DNA of 64,000 nt from Isoetes taiwanensis (Eukaryota > Streptophyta > Lycopodiopsida > Isoetales > Isoetaceae): positions 11,918,134-11,982,133 of the forward strand of contig JAJEKV010000028.1 of NCBI GenBank assembly GCA_021234155.1, in the 5' to 3' direction. Both the position numbers and the translations under genes were made by a program. The notes beneath the pieces were generated by a model, which saw only the letters and a list, made by a program, of their open reading frames with translations, did not search any database and was not told the DNA's origin. How positions within the stretch are numbered: position 1 is the stretch's first letter; every line of letters starts with the position of its first letter. Of this stretch, positions 1 to 12,120 are shown one piece after another.

Positions 1-747
1 TGTCAATCAACCAAAACTGTAAGTAGCCTTGAACTGAAAAGGATAAGATATACGATGGTTACAACTGCTAAGGAAGACACTAATATATTGTTAATAAACT
101 GAATTTACAATCATATGCTACAAATTTCTGTGCTCTCAACATTTCTGTGCTTAATGTTGCATTAAAAATGGGTGGAAATGGTTGTCAAACTCTGACCATA
201 AGGCAGATACTCAGTTGGGATCAGCAAAACCTAGGAGGATAGCAGCAATCATTACAACAGAATGTGAACAAAATGCTGCTAATCAACCTACATGGTATGG
301 GCAAAAGAAGCTCCTTGGGAAAAATAATGGCGTTCAGTAGAAGAAATGAAACCCATGCCATAATTGTATAATCTTAAGCAATTTAAAGAGGCCTAATTTA
401 AAGCGTTGAACTGTATCAAAGATGAGACAGACATGCATTTCCAAATTGCAAGCATATGGCTTCCCTAGTCTGAAGCCACAATGCACATAGAAGAAAATAT
501 AGGGTTGCATGGAGAAGGAAAGGCATGTACAAAAACATCTAAAAACACTATCCTTTAATCTATATCTGTTGGCTATTTGCTAAGCATCTTTTGCTCTCAG
601 TCAACACAATCCAGACCTATTAATACACATGCAAATGCCGACAGATAAAGACATGGAAGCCAAAATGCACATGCAAATGCCGACAGACGAAGCCATGGGA
701 GCTTAGAAGATAAGGGATAACATTAGAACAAATAAAATGGATCTTAC

Positions 748-2825
748 CAGAGAAGTGTTCATATAACTGCTTGATGTTGCATTAAAAATGGCTGGACCCC
801 ATTAGCTGCACCAGAACCAAAGACGTAAGGCTATGGCAGATCTCCTGTGGCTATATGAAATTCCTGCAAATACCATTCTGCTTTCAAAATAACATGAGGC
901 ATATAATTTAGACCAATAAATCAAAACCTTATAGGCTTACTTGTAAATTCTGCCAAGCTTGTTGAATGTATGATAGCACAGTGGGCCTTCCAAAACCATC
1001 ATCCCTGCCAGGGTCTAGCATAAACCTTCCTGCTTTACTATTTCAAAACACACGTTTACTTTTCCGTTTCTTCATGACTATCTGGACTTTTGTATCAGAG
1101 CTCTGGATCATAAGCAGAAAAAAATCTTACTCACATTGCCCGCTATCCAATGAGATACTGTTGCACCCAGAATCCTTTTGACCTAGAACACTGCTTTCCA
1201 GAGCAAAAAGTATTGTACTTGTGCAGTAACTATGCTCAAGGGATGATCAAAGGAGACCTCCTTCAACGACAAAACCATACCTTCGAGCTTTTTCTGGAAG
1301 CTAGGGGAAAGGAAAGCACAGGAGAGAAAAATCTGAAGATTGCCCTGCTTTGATAATGCCTTTGACGTGCGAATGGAGCAAGAAGAGAAATCCCAAGCCC
1401 ATGGCAACTGTAAAAATATGGCTGAACAGTAACTTCGAAAAATATTGTAATAGCGCCTCAATATGCTGGACTTTTTGCCTTTTTATAATGCTTCATATGC
1501 CATAGCCACAACCTTCATCCGATTTGATTCAAATAGTCCCGCAAGCACTTGCAAAGACGAAATTCAAATAGCCTCGCAAGGGGAGTTGCAAGCCAGAAGG
1601 GAACATTGCATTCAAGATGAACCTAAATTGTTGCACTGATCTTCATTTCCATCCTTTTCTTTGATGAACCTGACAACTAAGTGCAGCAGGCCCTTTATTA
1701 GCAGCAGGCCCTTTATGAGAAGGTTCAATTTGAATGGCACTTACCTGGGTGCGAAGCTGGTAGTGAGAACAAAGCCCACTTCTAGATGAAACCTTCACAA
1801 AAATAAAAATAAATGAGGAAATGTGGATGAAAAAAACAGTTAATGATAATGCACAAAGCTTGAAGGTGCAGATAATGCTTGATAATGCACAAAGCTTGAA
1901 GGTGCAGATGAAGCATCTATTGCACATGTTTCAAAACCGGATAAACTCGAAACACTAAGTAATCAGCGAATCTATGTGGTCATTTAAAGAACAGTAAAAA
2001 CATTATTATTCGGTCATTTTTATTCGGTAAAACATTATGGAACTCATAGAAAAAGATGAAAAAGTTAATCGTTAAGAGCTTACCTATCAGAAATAGTAAG
2101 CCGCAGTAGAGCGGTGCCTGATGCTGAGGCCTGGCAATAGAATCAGACAAAACAATTTCACAATTTATCAAATGTTCCATTTACTTGCATCTATTCACAA
2201 CTATAGTTTTAAATCACCACGAAATTTAGGTTGAAATGCATCAGGATACTATATGATATGGTGTGCAAACCTGCTTCAATGTTTAACAGTAGTATGAACA
2301 ATGCAAGCTGATTGTTGCAGACTGCTATGGTCCCTGAATGTCAAACTCTGATCTAGATGAAAAACCAGACATGGAGATGAAAAACTTCACAAAAACTCAG
2401 CCAAACTGTGGAGATGAAAAACCTCAGCCAAACATGGAGATGAAAAATCTTACAAAAACTTAAGCTTTGAAGGCAACAAAAAACTTGGTTGAGAATCTTA
2501 CCTCATAGTATCGGCTCCAGAAGTAAAAGAAGGACAACTCCATTATAATTTCGAATGGCCTTTAAATTCGAAGGGCTTTCTGTATCTGATTCGCCGATTC
2601 AATTGAAAAACGTGCTCACAGAAATGTAAAACTCAAACAGTTGCTTACAAAAAGGCGTGCACACAGACGGTGCTCTAGAAATAAGTGAGCAACTCCAAAC
2701 GCCAAGCCCTGCAAACGTCTTCATTAGTTTTAGGAACATGAGGGACTGCTAAGCCGACCAATGTAATCTACTCACATTTCCAGGATCCGACCCAGCCTTT
2801 GCGACCAACTCCAACGCTTTCAGTC
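748..2825 (-). CDS. Candidate multi-exon gene of unknown function
   Basis: I do not recognise a product. Reading leftwards on the minus strand, several short open segments are bounded by good splice sites: 2825-2776 (includes residues LKALELVAKAGSDPGN), 2708-2649 (GLAFGVAHLFLEHRLCARLF), a segment ending at 2502 that could start at the ATG at 2543, 2130-2084, 1781-1745, 1344-1281, 1157-1135, a 9-bp microexon 949-941, and 766-748. Phases agree from one segment to the next, except at the segment ending at 2502, whose upstream acceptor I could not place in frame. Donors such as CAG|gtaagtg at 1745 are strong. No domain is visible, and short GT-AG segments arise easily by chance in AT-rich DNA. 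It could be a real gene, a non-coding transcript or coincidence. Confidence 0.25.
1845..1909. repeat. 36-bp tandem duplication
   Basis: Two adjacent copies of a 36-bp unit starting gataatgcacaaagcttg lie at 1845-1880 and 1881-1909 (second copy incomplete). Smaller local duplications occur nearby: a cagcaggccctttat pair near 1685-1715 and atggagatgaaaaa repeats at 2370-2450. They sit in what would be introns of the candidate gene above. Confidence 0.8.
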
Positions 2826-3269
2826 CTGGAATAAAAAAAGGCTTGTTAGTTTCAGGGGGATCCGACCCAGCTGATCAGAAAATTTTAGGAAGATCCGGCC
2901 CCATTGATACTCACGTTTCACGTTTGCAAGAAAAATGCTATGTCCGAGTTAGGTGAGGCGCCAATATGAGACCATGAGGCGTCAAAAATGAGATGGAGAG
3001 AATGCTACTCGATGGAATTTCGTATAGCAGAGCAGTAGGCCATTCAGATTTTCGTCATTCAAATTCCTATCATTCAATGGCGGTGCCTGAGTTTGAAATC
3101 TTGGACAATCCTCGCATTCAATTCGAGCCACCAGCGTCCCGCTAGAGGGAACGCAAGCTGGAAGGGAACGCCGCATGCGGCGTAAGATGCGGCGTTCCCT
3201 TGGCACGGAACCCAACCCAATCCAAAAATAAAAAAGAAGATAGTGAAGAAACAATCAATAAACGATGGA

Positions 3270-4185
3270 TAATATATAGCAAAATAACAGGGGGTTCCAG
3301 AAAGATTTGATATGGATATAAAAATAACAATTCCTAAAATCGTAGAACATATATCACTAAAACAATTGAATGACTTCTTATAAAAAAGACATAGATTCAA
3401 GATAAAAAATGATCACATTAGCTCACCAGGTACATTGGTTAAAGTAGTCTTATTAGAATATTGAGTATTTTGGTAGAGATTCAAGTCCCATATTTTATAT
3501 TCTAAAATCTTAGGCAAAGCCATTATAGAGGTTCGATATTTCCCCAAAACCTTAGGTGAAATCGTATTTCATATTTCAAAATCATAGGCGCCTCCAATCA
3601 TAAATGACTATATACGATCTGGATCGTAGGATCGACCAATTCGACGATTGTGGTAGCCTAGGGTGCACCTCGTTTAGAATATGTAGCAAAATAACTTGGG
3701 TTCGAGGGGGATTTGATATGGATGTAAAAATAACAATTCCTGAAACCATAGACCATATATCCCTAAAACAATCGAATAAGTTGGTATTAAAAAAACATAG
3801 ATTCAAGATAAAAAATAATCGCATTAGCTCACTGGGTATATTGGTTAAAGTAGTCTTAGTTAAGAGATTGAATTATTTTGGTAGAGGTTCGAGCTCTCGT
3901 ATTTCATATTCCAAAATCTTAGGCAAAGTCGTATAGAGATTCGATATTCCCTCAAAACCTGAGACGAAATCGTATTTCATATTTCAAAATCAGAGGGGCC
4001 TCCAATCATAAAGGACTATAAGAGATTCGATATTCCCTCAAAACCTGAGACGAAATCGTATTTCATATTTCAAAATTAGAGGGGCCTCCAATCATAAAGG
4101 ACTATATGATCTGGGGTCGTAGGATCGACGAATCCGATGACTGTGGTAGTCTAGGATGCACCTCGTTTAGAATATGTAGCAAAAT
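3270..4185. repeat. Tandem repeat, unit about 410 bp, with inner 85-bp duplication
   Basis: A segment beginning near gcaaaataac followed by gatttgatatggatataaaa is repeated: unit 1 about 3270-3680, unit 2 about 3681-4170, and the start of a third at about 4171. Unit 2 is longer because an 85-bp piece (agagattcgatattccctca...) is itself duplicated in tandem at 3936-4020 and 4021-4105. The units differ at scattered positions, so the duplication is not very recent. Open frames here exist on both strands but carry no recognisable protein. Confidence 0.8.
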
Positions 4186-6137
4186 AAAATAATAGGAAAC
4201 GAAAACAAAATCATCTTTCCTTCTAAAGATCACATGCAAGCAACCTGCACACTATTATATAAACATTGTGGAATGCAGTAGTAGTATGCGTCAAGGCAGG
4301 TGTCATCCATGTGTGTGAGCCCCTCCAACACGACCTCATAAACATTTGGTATATGTATTTCTAACCATCTACGGCACCTGATGAAGCAGCTATCATTACA
4401 TCTAACTCAGCAATGTAAGCTTGTCATCTTACATGATGATTCCATGTGTAGGAATAAGAGACAAAATAAAGCCACAACAATGACTAGTCATGGGTTATTC
4501 AAATGCATACAATCAGCACAGGAACTTAAGGAAAAAAAAGCACATCTATGAATGCCCTTGATCTTACAAGAACATGAGCATCTGGATATTAGAACATTTA
4601 TGATCACAATCACCATTTATTTATTTTCAACTACCAAGTGTAAGTAATTCCAGAATGTCTAATCAAGAAAAGAGGGAAAAAAATGATGCCATTGACAGAA
4701 TCATGACAGATGAGGCCTACAAAAAAATGAAATTTTCCTCTGTCTCATTCTATCTTGATTCCTTTCTACATAAATCCACTACACAGAAACATAATATTTG
4801 GCGTATCTGGAGCAATTCGTAGATGAGTCATTTCTTCTTCAATAATTGCAAAGCAAACTCTAACATGACAACAAACTCTGTCACTATAGCATTCGCCATC
4901 TCATAAGCACTAAATCCTAGGAGATGGAGCACGATCATGCAAGTTCATACCAGAAATTATACCAAAAAGCCATGAAAATGTTTCTTTCTCAATTTTTGAA
5001 AGTCGGAAAAATCTTCCGGCTGCCAATAAATCTTAAAACCTTAGGAAAATGACGTTGAAAAAAAACCAAAAAAGTTTTCATCCAAACCGGAAAATCCAAA
5101 TTTAAATAATAGATAGCACCATAATCTCATAGATAATAGGCAATAATATGATGGCTAAGATCTCCAAATTGTTGATTTCAATGTTTGAACAACTAAAATA
5201 ATATGTTTATTGGTCTTTGCTTAGGTGATGGTTGCTAATTGATGATATTGGTTGCCTTTATTTACGTGTAGCTTTCTTCACCGGGAGATGCCATGCACTT
5301 TTCTTTCATATGCAACATGTATATATTAATCATGGTATTATAGATGTTATTAAAATAAGAAATATTTTATATTTTGATCAAATGATGCTCAGTATAGGTA
5401 GGTTAGATTGGTAGGCTAGATTTCATGGAACATTCGTTGCTATTTTGAAATAGAAGGTGATCTATCATTCTCGTTCCCACACCAACTAGTCACATTTTAT
5501 TCCACATTCTTTAACAAAATATTATCATATCAAGTAAAGTACATCTAAATGCATATGTTATCATTCTTGTTCTTGACCAAATCAAATAGTCACATTTTAG
5601 CCTACATTCTTTCTATTCTATTCTACTTAACCACATATTAGCATATCAACATCTGAAAGCATATGTTAGGTAGGAAAAGTGGTGTTTGGGCAATTTCCAT
5701 TAAGATCTCAAATAAGAGATTCTAGAAGCGAAACAAAGGTGCAACATATAAATTTAAGAAAAATTAAACGATAACATGCCACCACTCAATATGTTGTTAA
5801 AAATGTAATAATGGATTTAGTGTGCCTTAGACCATAAAAGCTTATTGTTATTGCTTTTCATATAAGGGAATAGAACGAAGACTAAATTTTAGTGGAAGGT
5901 ATTGGTATCATTAAGATGAAATGTTAGTCACTATTATAGATCAGTGTGTGCTTTATGCAACATGAAGTCATAAATGGAGAATATTGGTATCACAAGTGCT
6001 AGTCAAAAGTACTCCACTTTCTTAGAAAAGCGTCAATGACATGAAGGGTGAGATTGTTGTGCCATATGTTGGTCCTTACTCCATATATCAAACACGTGTT
6101 GGAACACTAATAGCTTCCTAGAAATACATGCCAAGAG
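4186..6137. other. AT-rich spacer, no gene seen
   Basis: No long open frame, RNA gene or element terminus could be supported here. The sequence is AT-rich and low in repeats. Confidence 0.5.
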
Positions 6138-6175
6138 ATTTTTTAACGTCCATGGGTCCATGGAGGCAAATTAAA
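6138..6175 (-). mobile_element. Possible LINE 3'-end fragment
   Basis: On the minus strand the segment reads CCTCCATGGACCCATGGACGTTAAAAAA, resembling the 3' terminus shared by the LINE pieces at 11541, 12121 and 42753. Only about 35 bp match, so this is weak. Confidence 0.3.
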
Positions 6176-7662
6176 TTGATACAGTGAACATTCGAAATTT
6201 ATGAAATGTTATTTTATAAAATGGAGATATGGCATAAGTTGTGGTCCAATTATTGAATAGAACACTTAGATTACGGAATTTTATGGGATAGATACATGGC
6301 ATAAGTTGTGGTGTTCCAAATCCATCACAATGAAGCAAAAAGCTCTAACATGCAACCAATTCACTGTTCTCGTGATGGACTTGCAGTGTATGACAAATCC
6401 ACGACATGATTTTTGTTCATTCATCTGAGGTGGATGCATTGGTTGAGACTGATTAGCTGCAAGCGACTATCAATAAATTATAAAACAATGGAATATCCAG
6501 TTATAGCACCTTGGACCCCTTATATACTTGTTAAAAGCTTATCATTGGGATTAGAAAGTCTGGCTCTTTCGAGCATTCGAGGAAAACTCCTAGTGATACA
6601 CCTTTAGCAAGGGGCTTTGACAAAATGAAATGCTATTACAATGCTCCCATGAAAAATATCATGATAGAAGAAGAAGTCGAAGCTGCATACCGTCTCTTTA
6701 CTTGCACATCACAAACATTCAACTACACACATGAGAAACAAAAGGTCCCACAAATGAAGGGACTAAGTGCCATGCAATAAAGACTTCTTAGAAATATTGG
6801 GCCGGCGCATGCATGCCACATGAAAAATCAATAAGAACATAACACGAATAAACCATTAGTTAATGGTGGGAGTGAGATCCAAGAAGATGGAATAAAAGTG
6901 GTGAGATAAAGAAGAAAATATAGATATCAAATGCTCATTAAGAATCTTGGAATAAGCAGTGAACTCCCAAAATGTAATGCATGAATGCCACCCATCCCAA
7001 GAAAGTCATCCGATGGCTTGGATCAATGTTATTCTTGTAATGGACTTGTAAGATACTGTATAATTCTAACAAGAAAAGGACTTTCAACTTCTAAAAACTG
7101 GTGAAGTTCAAAAGAAATTGTTCAAAACTAGGCAAATAAAACCAGGACAGAATAAGCCAGATGAAACCTCCCTCTCCTCCCGCATCCAAAACCTCCCTCT
7201 CAAATCTTGTATGGAATGTCATTAATTTACTATTTTGAACACCCTCACCTCGTGTGGATATGCCTTTAAAATGATTCGAAAGAGTACTTTGTCAACCATT
7301 ACGTAGTCCACAACCAACTGAATTGATGTGTTTTATGTCCACTCAATACATCTTTTTTTTTTTGTTTTTACTTAGGGGAGTCAACATGCCAACTATACAT
7401 TGTTGAACTGTTTCATTCTCTATACTTAAAAGAGTGTAAACTGAACAAACTTTTTCAATTGAACAAACTTTTTCAACTATTACAGAATAAAACTCCTCAA
7501 ATGTGGATTGTTAGATATGGCCGTATATGATCATGAAATGAGCATTTATTGGACCCTATAGTTAGTGATGGGATTATATTTATTTTATGTATTCTCTATC
7601 ATTGGAAGAGGGTGGATTGAAAAGGAAAGTTCCATGCGTCCAAAATTTGTCTTATACTTTAT
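6176..7662. other. AT-rich spacer, no gene seen
   Basis: No supportable gene, RNA or mobile-element terminus was found in this AT-rich stretch. Confidence 0.5.
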
Positions 7663-8148
7663 TTTCTTGATCAAGAGGAGAGCAATTATAAGTCATAACA
7701 ATTCTTTTCAGTGTCCATTGAAGAAGAATCTCATCTACAGTATCCATGCACTTAAAGATATACTATCTCCTCCTCTTCCAAATCGACAATAGAAGCCAAC
7801 CACACACAAGATCAAAAGCTTGTTTCCGCAGTTTGTGTTACGCATTAGGGTAAATAACGAGCGGAATTGGCTAGATCGATAGGTGCCAAATAGGATGAAC
7901 AGCCAAGACCATGACTGTTGAAGCCTCTCACACAAGAAGAAACAATGCTCATACTCTCAATCTTTTGCTTACGCAAAGGACAGGGATCTGAAATCCTATT
8001 ATCAACTTATGGACTAGCCTGTCGACTCTGAGACATCTATAGATTATTTGCCAACGCAGAACTTCCACTTGGAGATGAAGCAACTTATCCCACACCCATG
8101 TCCAAACACTTTTACACCGTGGTCGAGGGACCTGAAAATGCCACCTAT
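7663..8148. repeat. Direct repeat, copy 1 of 2 (about 480 bp)
   Basis: This segment is nearly identical to 8553-9027 in the same orientation, with few substitutions and a small deletion in the second copy. The copies are separated by about 400 bp of unrelated DNA. Termini are not TG...CA and no coding potential is convincing, so a local duplication is as likely as a small element with long direct repeats. Confidence 0.85.
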
Positions 8149-8552
8149 AACTCCCAATATTTTAGATCAATGCTGAGCTGAGATGCACCTCAAGAGTTAT
8201 ATATTCTGATACATCTAGAGTGAGCAGGCATGTCGAAAAAGAGTTCAGTTTGGTTCGCTAGTTAGTCAAGAGTAAAATGGTTCATGTGCACAAGCAATTA
8301 GACAAGAGTTCAACAATTGAAGATTGCTTCTTTTCAATAAATTTTACGAGTATGCAATACTAACATCGCAAACAAAAGCTTTTTTTTTTCTTTGAAGGAC
8401 AACAAACTTTCTTCACCAATCAAAAAGTTATAACAAAATAAACTACAAAAACAGGACCCTAACCCTAGCAGATAAACTAATCCAACTAAGCATGACCACC
8501 TGTCTATGCATAAGAATGAATGTGAACGTAAATATTTCAAATCAATACTTTC

Positions 8553-9027
8553 TTTTCTTGATCAAGAGAAGAGCAATTAATTCTTTTCAGTGTCCATTGA
8601 AGAAGAATCTCATCTACAGTGTCCATGCACTTAAAGATATACTATCTCCTCCTCTTCCAAATCGACCATAGAAGCCAACCACACACAAGGTTAAAAGCTT
8701 GTTTCCGCAGTTTGTGTTACGCATCAGGGTAAATAACGAGCGGAACTGGCTAGATCGATAGGTACCAAATAGGATGAACAGCCAAGACCATGACTGTTGA
8801 AGCCTCTCACACAAGAAGAAACAATGCTCATACTCTCAATCTTTTGCTTACGCAAAGGACATGGATCTGAAATCCTATTATCAACTTATGGACCAGCCTG
8901 TCGACTCTGAGACATCTATAGATTATTTGCCAACACAGAACTGCCACTTGAAGATGAAGCAACTTATCCCACACCCATGTCCAAACACTTTTACACCGTG
9001 GCCGAGGGACCTGAAAATGCCACCTAT
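8553..9027. repeat. Direct repeat, copy 2 of 2 (about 480 bp)
   Basis: Second copy of the segment at 7663-8148. Homology begins around tcttttcttgatcaagag and stops abruptly after ctgaaaatgccacctat, where the two copies diverge. Confidence 0.85.
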
Positions 9028-9326
9028 TACGGAGGCGGGAATGAGGAATATAGAAGCAATTTATAAATAAAAGAAACAAAGCGCCCTAGCTTGATGCCCC
9101 TATGCACCCAGAAGATGACCTCCTCTTGGGGCAACTCCAATTACATATCCATCTTGGATGAATCTACACAATCGTCTATCAAATTGTATGGATAAACCAA
9201 GATCAATAAGTCTAGATACAGAAATAAGATTTCGGCATAAACCAGATACATGTAAAATGCCATGTAAGACTTGCACACAACTTTGATATCAACATGAAGA
9301 TCTCCAATGCCTTTGATCCAGGGAAT

Positions 9327-9880
9327 AAATTACTAATCCCATACATTTTATTAGCCATAATGGCTTTATCTAAACTTGCCCGAGATTAATCCCCAAACTT
9401 TTTGTGGTTTAGCTAAACTCTATACATTTTCCCTCTAATACTTTCTAACATTTAGCTAGAAAATATTAAGCTAAAATTACTATATTTTTTTTTCAATTGT
9501 TTCCATTTACTTTAGCATTGTTTTTGTGGAAGCATTCTAAACAATGCTAGTTAGCTAAGTCTAGGTCTCAAATTATTCCATAGATGCTAGAAAATAAATT
9601 ACTAATCATATATTTTCTTATAAACTAGAATGATATTAGCTAAACTAGTCCGAAATTCATCCCAAAAGTTTCTATGGTTTAGCTAAACAATACAAAATTT
9701 CACTCTCTTACTTTCTAGCATTTGGCTAAAGAGATTGAAGGTTGATGCGGGTGCGAAAAAAGTTAAGCTAACATTATGATTTTTTTCTCAAGTTTTTTCA
9801 TTTACTTTAGCCAACTTTTTTTCAAAATGTGCTAAAAAATTGCCAAATAGCTAAGTTTAGCCCTTAAATTATTCCATGCT
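9327..9880. repeat. Diverged tandem repeat, unit about 270 bp
   Basis: Two adjacent segments (about 9327-9588 and 9599-9880) share the order attactaat..., tggtttagctaaac, tactttctagcatttggcta, catttactttagc and aaattattccat. They are clearly related but diverged. AT-rich with no coding potential; possibly two copies of a short non-autonomous element. Confidence 0.6.
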
Positions 9881-10690
9881 TTGACCTCATGGGTCGTGTT
9901 ATCACCAAAAAACACGAGTTTTCTAACTTGAAGTGTGCGGTAATTCTTCAACCAGTACCTATGAAAAGTGATGTGTTGTGTTGCATCAGAATCAATAGTC
10001 ATGGAAACAACAGTCCTTGTAGAAAAAGTAGCTTTAGAAGCGCAATTCTTGTATGTTCATCTGGAATATAAGGTCCATCACGGATTGCCTGGAGTATTAT
10101 GTTCATTAACAAAGCTTTTATAATAATATACACTTTCAACATGATTTGTCTTTTTACAATTGACACCAACACTCTCTGACTTAGGTTGCTGAAGTTAGCC
10201 AATTGCTAACTATCACCACCACGACCTCGGCTTTTACTACGAATGTGGGTGCGCTTTGTATCAGTAACAAAGGCCTTTTCATTTTCTCAACCTCGTTTCT
10301 TATTATCAACAAGTAAAGCTTGATCTTCATGCATAGATTGCCTTTGCTACTTTTGAATTCCATCTTTTAGTGATTCACAAGCTCGATCTAAGATCATGGA
10401 TTTTTTATTGACTAACAAAGTCGTAAGGGTCTATAATTCTTCTGGCATGGACTCCAGAAAATGGACAACATATTAATCATGTGGAATACTAGCACTGACA
10501 GAAGACAATGCTTCAAGAAGCATTTTAAACTTATCCACATGCTCATCAAATAAATCATTCAAACGATATCGCAATGATGTAAGATCTTTGCGAGGATTAA
10601 TCACTTCATGCATAGTCTTCTTCATGTAGGTTTTTTCCAAATACTTCCAAACTTCACTAGAAGTAATAAAATCCTTAGATCCATTAAAAT
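9881..10690 (-). pseudogene. Copia-type retrotransposon gag-protease remnant
   Basis: The minus strand encodes a degenerate Ty1/copia gag followed by the start of protease. Around 10663-10560 the frame reads SSEVWKYLEKTYMKK and further on FKMLLEALSSVSASIP and YVVHFLESMPEEL, which is the usual order of the copia gag helical domain. Further downstream (10000-9975) lies IDSDATQHI, matching the copia protease signature (W-x-hydrophobic-DSGA-T-x-H), with Gly replaced by Asp and no leading Trp. In-frame stops (for example after SIPHD and after PEEL) and frame changes show it is dead. No integrase, RT or LTRs of this element are visible, so it is a fragment. Confidence 0.7.
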
Positions 10691-10883
10691 GTATTCTTTG
10701 AGAGCATAGAGAATGGGCGCGCGAGATTGATAGACCATCCTCTTTCTACATTATTAACGAGATCTATCCAAAAGGGATTTTAATGGTTTCCTGTCTCATG
10801 AGTTTTTGCATGGTGTAAGGTCTATATCAAAAGCCACTATTCTACTTCTTAATGGTTTTCGTCTTAACTCAAACCTCTTTTCT

Positions 10884-11204
10884 CAATTTAATGTTGTATA
10901 AGATGGCATTGATGTGAATTTTTTGCTTTCAGTAATATCAAAATCAATCTCAATCCAAGCCCTATGGGCACATTGAATTCCTTGGTGCAAGCTTTTGGTA
11001 GAAAGGGAATTGTAATCCATGTATAGAATACGACCTTTAATCTGTAATATGGAAGGAAATAACAAGAAATTGTATGTAAAGAATGACGGTGCATGAGATG
11101 GATCTCAACACAGGTTAATGCATGTATAACTCTAATCGTGTCTCTGGTTGCTCTAAGGATGGACCAATAGTTCATGTTGCCAACTAATCAATCATATCCA
11201 GTTT
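10884..11204. other. Spacer upstream of the Copia remnant
   Basis: Open frames on the minus strand exist but match nothing I recognise. This could be the leader of the Copia remnant or unrelated DNA. Confidence 0.3.
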
Positions 11205-11228
11205 TCTTCCTTCCTTCCTTCCTTCCTT
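11205..11228. repeat. (TTCC)n microsatellite
   Basis: Six consecutive TTCC units are visible directly. Confidence 0.95.
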
Positions 11229-11540
11229 TAAAAATTATTGCCATTTTACGCTGAACGCATCAAAGCATGGAACACTTTCTAAGTAGAGGCCGATTATCAA
11301 GCTATGAGGAAAGAACTTGGCCTATGATCACTAATGATGCATCTCACTTGAACCCTATCTATGCTCAACTAATCCACATAATTTTTTCCAATAAATAAAT
11401 TAGCCTTCAAAAGCTGTATCGTTGAAAAATACCATATTCTTACATATGTAATCTTTTCAAACAATGACAATATATAGGACATGCACCATATGTCGCAATA
11501 TGCATGGGCTCAATATTGGAATAGAATAGAATAGAATAGG

Positions 11541-11840
11541 TTTTTAGCGTCCGCGGAGACCAATTGGCCTATGGGACCCAAACAAAAAGAGAGCAGCAAG
11601 CGTATTACTGACAGGATTAAAAAACCTCCGCCCCAAAGGGTTTTCGAGGGAAAACCTTAGCAGTAATAAGCATGCTGGCACACTGTACAATTGCATAGGA
11701 CAGTTCAATACTGTCCCGTAGGACACAAACGAGTCCGTGCATCCATAACCTCCTGGAGGTATGACCCCAACAAACCCACTGACGCCATAGTCAATAACCT
11801 CCTGGAGAAACCTAGTTAATTGTATGAAAATTGTCTACCA
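11541..11840 (-). mobile_element. 5'-truncated LINE 3' end with (TATTC)n tail
   Basis: On the minus strand this reads ...CCCATAGGCCAATTGGTCTCCGCGGACGCTAAAAACC followed by repeated TATTC (plus strand gaatagaatagaatagg at 11519-11540). The same conserved terminus, each time followed by a different simple tail, occurs at 12121 and 42753. This fits 5'-truncated LINE insertions with short-repeat tails. The left edge is clear; the right edge is only approximate. Confidence 0.5.
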
Positions 11841-12120
11841 TGTTGCAGGTTAAATTTCCTAAGAGTGTCAATTTATTTAAGTAATCAACACATCTAAGCA
11901 GCAATCTCTGTTGTAGGGAAAACACTTGTAAAAATAAAAAAAAAAAAAATTCTTGTAAGTTTAAACCAGTCATTTGACTCTAGAATTTAGTTAGTAGTCT
12001 GTGGGGTTTCTCAAAATCTAAATTTCAAACCTGAAAGTTTCATTTTGATAAAAAATAGAATAGACTAAACATATCCAGGTGACAAGGAGATATGGAGTTA
12101 GAAGGAAGGAGGAAGGAAGG

